Source of the DNA: a virus
DNA length: 30,792 nucleotides
Strand: one strand, 5' to 3'
Virus record (IMG/VR): IMGVR_UViG_3300028557_000137
Coordinates: 1 to 30,792 of that record
A model generated the notes under the pieces. It was not told the origin of the DNA and did not search any database. It was given only the letters and a program-made list of their open reading frames with translations. Shown in pieces: positions 28,958 through 30,792 of this stretch; position 1 is the stretch's first letter; every line of letters begins with the position of its first letter. The translations under genes were made by a program, and so were the position numbers.

Positions 28958-30222
28958 CCGCCGCTCCTTGCCGCCCGCAGGCGCGACTTCACCGCTGCCA
29001 TGTCAGGCTGCTCCGCTCTGTGGCCGACTGCGAACACCGCGAAGGCGTCCGCCGCGTGGCTTGTCCAATCGTGCCGCGGGCGATCCCGGAAGGTCTTGAG
29101 CCGCTCGTCGTAGTCGCGGCGGTAGAGCCGCAGGGCTTCGAGGCCCGCCTTGCACCGCTCGGCGTCGAACCAGCAGCGCGGCAGGATCAGGCGCACGGCG
29201 TTGATGCTGTCGTCCTTGGCCTGCGCGGGGACGACGGTGGCCTTGATGCCGAGGCGGGCCAGCGTCTCGACGCGGGACGTGCCGGTGCCGAGTTCGCGGG
29301 CGGCTGCGTCGTGCGGGAGGTAGTGCGTGCCCCACAGGTAGGGCTTGGATTGCAGCACGCGGGCGTAGTGTTCGAGGCCCTCGCCGCTGGCCTCGTAGTG
29401 GTCGATCACGTGGATCTCGCGGCCGATGGCCTGGAAGAACCAGAGCGCGGTGCTGTCGCCGATGCCGAGGTCCCAGGAGGTGTGAACCTGCGCGGCGGAA
29501 TCGTAGGGCACGCGGCAGATGCGGCCCGCCTGCTGCGCGTCGTCCAGCAGCTTGCCGTAGTAGGCGCCGAGGACGGCAGCGTCGAACGAACACTCAAATT
29601 CCTGAAGGAAGGCGTCCTCGGTCAGCCGGCGCCGCGCGTCCTCCAGTTCCTCGGGCGAGAGAATGCCCGTCTCGGAAGCCCGCAGGCTGATGGCGAGCCA
29701 CGCCGGATCGCGCGTGGCCTCGTCATAGACCCGGAAAAACTCGTTTCGCCCCTTCGGCGTGCCGATGAACAGCGCGCGCCCGGCGCGATCCGACAGCGCG
29801 GGACGGACAACGGGCCAGATGCCCGGCTGCATGTCCGCGAACTCGTCCAGCACCACGTCATCGAGGTAGAGCCCGCGCAGCGCGTCGTAGTTCTCCGCAC
29901 CAAACAGGCGGATCTGCGCGCCGTTGGGCACCGTGACGCGGAGTTCGCTCTCATGCACCGCGCTGGCGATGTCGCGCGTGTAGACTTTGAGGTAGTCCCA
30001 CGCGACCGCCTTGGCCTGGCTGTAGGTCGGCGCGATGTAGGCGCAGCGCGGGCGGGGTTTCGGGCAGGACAGCGCCGAGATGATAAGTCGCTGGATGGCG
30101 GCGACGGTCTTGCCGGCACGGCGATGCGCGACGGCGACGGCGTAGCGGCGATCAGTCGTGACCAGCGGGCGAAGCTGCCGGCGCACCGGCAGCGTCAGAT
30201 CCTTCGTCAATGATGCGGACAT
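28942..30222 (-). CDS. Terminase large subunit (DNA packaging ATPase/nuclease)
   Basis: Motor that cuts the concatemer and pumps DNA through the portal. Residues: Walker A AHRRAGKT (about 32-39), Walker B VVLDE (123-127) with the coupling segment FIGTPKGRNEFF, and the C-terminal RNase H-like nuclease with TSWDLGIGDSTALWF (D251) and final DWTSHAADAF (385-394). All motifs are intact. 426 residues, compared with 499 in P22 gp2. ATG 30222 gives a 71-bp overlap with the small subunit; GTG 30186 or TTG 30204 are possible shorter starts. It overlaps the portal by 16 bp. Confidence 0.95.
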   Translation of the reverse strand: MSASLTKDLTLPVRRQLRPLVTTDRRYAVAVAHRRAGKTVAAIQRLIISALSCPKPRPRCAYIAPTYSQAKAVAWDYLKVYTRDIASAVHESELRVTVPNGAQIRLFGAENYDALRGLYLDDVVLDEFADMQPGIWPVVRPALSDRAGRALFIGTPKGRNEFFRVYDEATRDPAWLAISLRASETGILSPEELEDARRRLTEDAFLQEFECSFDAAVLGAYYGKLLDDAQQAGRICRVPYDSAAQVHTSWDLGIGDSTALWFFQAIGREIHVIDHYEASGEGLEHYARVLQSKPYLWGTHYLPHDAAARELGTGTSRVETLARLGIKATVVPAQAKDDSINAVRLILPRCWFDAERCKAGLEALRLYRRDYDERLKTFRDRPRHDWTSHAADAFAVFAVGHRAEQPDMAAVKSRLRAARSGGWMAA

Positions 30223-30601
30223 TCAGTTGGATCGGTCCTTCGCCGTCAGGGCCGGCGTGCAACTGCTTGTCGCCGTAGAACTTCGCGGCGAGCTTCCCGG
30301 CCCGCCATTGGCGCGCCCAAATCTGGAGCTTCACAACCTGCCAGTTGTCGGGCGTCGCCTGATCGGCGAGGTCCACCGTCTCGTCCACGATGGCGTGCTG
30401 CTGCGCTTCTCGCGCGCGGGCGATAACTGTCCGAAACTGCTCGTCCGTTGCCATGCGCAGATAGACGGCGCTGCGCTGCGGCATGCCGTCGTCGGCGCAG
30501 ATCTGGCTCAGACCCTCACCGGCACAGAGGCGAGCGCACAGCGCCTCGACAACTGACGGATCGTCCAGCGACGGGCGAACCGGTGGTCTGCCGCGCGGCA
30601 T
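30152..30601 (-). CDS. Terminase small subunit
   Basis: ATG 30601 shares a base with the preceding stop (TGATG). The 149-residue protein has the pattern of small terminase subunits: MPRGRPPVRPSLDDPSVVEA, then CAGEGLSQICADDGMPQRSA VY (HTH, about 28-50), FRTVIARAREAQQHAIVDET and LQIWARQWRAGKLAAKFYGD K. The HTH binds the packaging start and the helical part makes the ring. The C-terminus is Ala/Pro-rich. It is directly upstream of the large subunit, the usual order. Confidence 0.87.
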   Translation of the reverse strand: MPRGRPPVRPSLDDPSVVEALCARLCAGEGLSQICADDGMPQRSAVYLRMATDEQFRTVIARAREAQQHAIVDETVDLADQATPDNWQVVKLQIWARQWRAGKLAAKFYGDKQLHAGPDGEGPIQLNVRIIDEGSDAAGAPAASPAGHD

Positions 30602-30792
30602 CAGATCACGCCGGAGACTGCCAGCACGTTCGGGCAGGCGATGCGAAACCGCGCCACGCCGATCTCGCTGCCGCTGGTGGCGGTGCAAATGAGTTCCGCG
30701 ACGGTGCCCTCGGTGAGCCCGGAGACGGTGATGGATGCGGTGGAGCCGCTGACGGCGGCGGCGCTGCTGTTGGCGCCGGTGACGGTCCATAC
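30601..30792 (-). CDS. Partial virion-like protein, cut by window edge
   Basis: The frame enters from the right edge without a start and ends at TGA 30603-30601, which overlaps the terminase small-subunit ATG. The visible 63 residues are beta-strand-like: VWTVTGANSSAAAVSGSTAS, ITVSGLTEGTVAELICTATS and GSEIGVARFRIACPN, ending VLAVSGVI. It resembles an Ig- or fibronectin-like unit of a structural protein. The N-terminal part lies outside the window; no further identification is possible. Confidence 0.6.
   Translation of the reverse strand, partial: VWTVTGANSSAAAVSGSTASITVSGLTEGTVAELICTATSGSEIGVARFRIACPNVLAVSGVI

Noticed and set aside
29020-30213. 397-codon plus-strand frame opposite the terminase
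   Set aside because: Terminase motifs on the minus strand are complete; the plus frame has no motif.
1-30792. CRISPR arrays, tRNA genes, insertion sequences
   Set aside because: No regular direct repeats with spacers, no cloverleaf-like sequences I can defend, and no transposase were noticed by reading; a dedicated scan was not possible.

Overview
The window is a stretch of a temperate, P22-like tailed bacteriophage genome or prophage (podovirus type). No host gene is visible in it. Base composition is very GC-rich and the codon third positions are strongly G/C. This fits a high-GC proteobacterial host; an alphaproteobacterium is my guess from the style of the small proteins, not something the sequence proves. 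No integrase, helicase or tRNA is recognised, so parts of the genome lie outside the window.

Layout. (1) Bases 1-4766, minus strand: a leftward early operon of tightly overlapping genes. It begins with a Cro-like repressor, followed by small or unknown genes, an HTH protein, a 24-codon methyltransferase remnant, a second small HTH protein, a RusA Holliday-junction resolvase, a DUF1376-type replication protein, a second putative replication protein, a zinc-ribbon protein and small unknowns. One gene at 4026-4301 points the opposite way. (2) Bases 4764-5291: the immunity switch. A short CI-like repressor (4852-5229, plus) lies between two inverted copies of a 51-bp promoter/operator module, which fire leftward and rightward. 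(3) Bases 5330-11078, plus strand: a rightward early operon with nine small unknown genes, then a recombination set (PD-(D/E)XK exonuclease, RecA/AAA-type ATPase, SSB-like protein with a DDIPF tail), then more small genes, closed by a terminator facing the convergent late operon. (4) Bases 30792-11152, minus strand: the late operon. Its order is terminase small and large subunits, portal, tailspike and fibre-like proteins, scaffold, coat, terminator, small head protein, glycosyltransferase, gp4-like tail accessory factor, glycine-rich protein, gp10-like DNA stabilisation protein, three large putative ejection proteins, a fibre-like protein, then membrane/coiled-coil protein, holin and M15 peptidase endolysin.

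How it works together. The CI-like protein probably holds both early promoters shut. When it is lifted, the left operon supplies Cro and replication/resolution functions and the right operon supplies recombination and host-interaction functions. The late operon builds a P22-style capsid with portal, plug and ejection proteins and ends with lysis. Several real genes are too short, or cut by the window edge, to be found by simple long-ORF scanning: the holin at 11658-11819, the partial membrane gene at 1-136, the partial gene at 30601-30792 and the small ORF at 10965-11078.

The points most worth attention are the inverted duplicated promoter/operator modules around a repressor that lacks a peptidase domain, the counter-oriented gene in the left operon, the methyltransferase stub, the minimal SSB-like protein beside the exonuclease/ATPase pair, a glycosyltransferase among the head genes, and the tailspike cassette between portal and scaffold.
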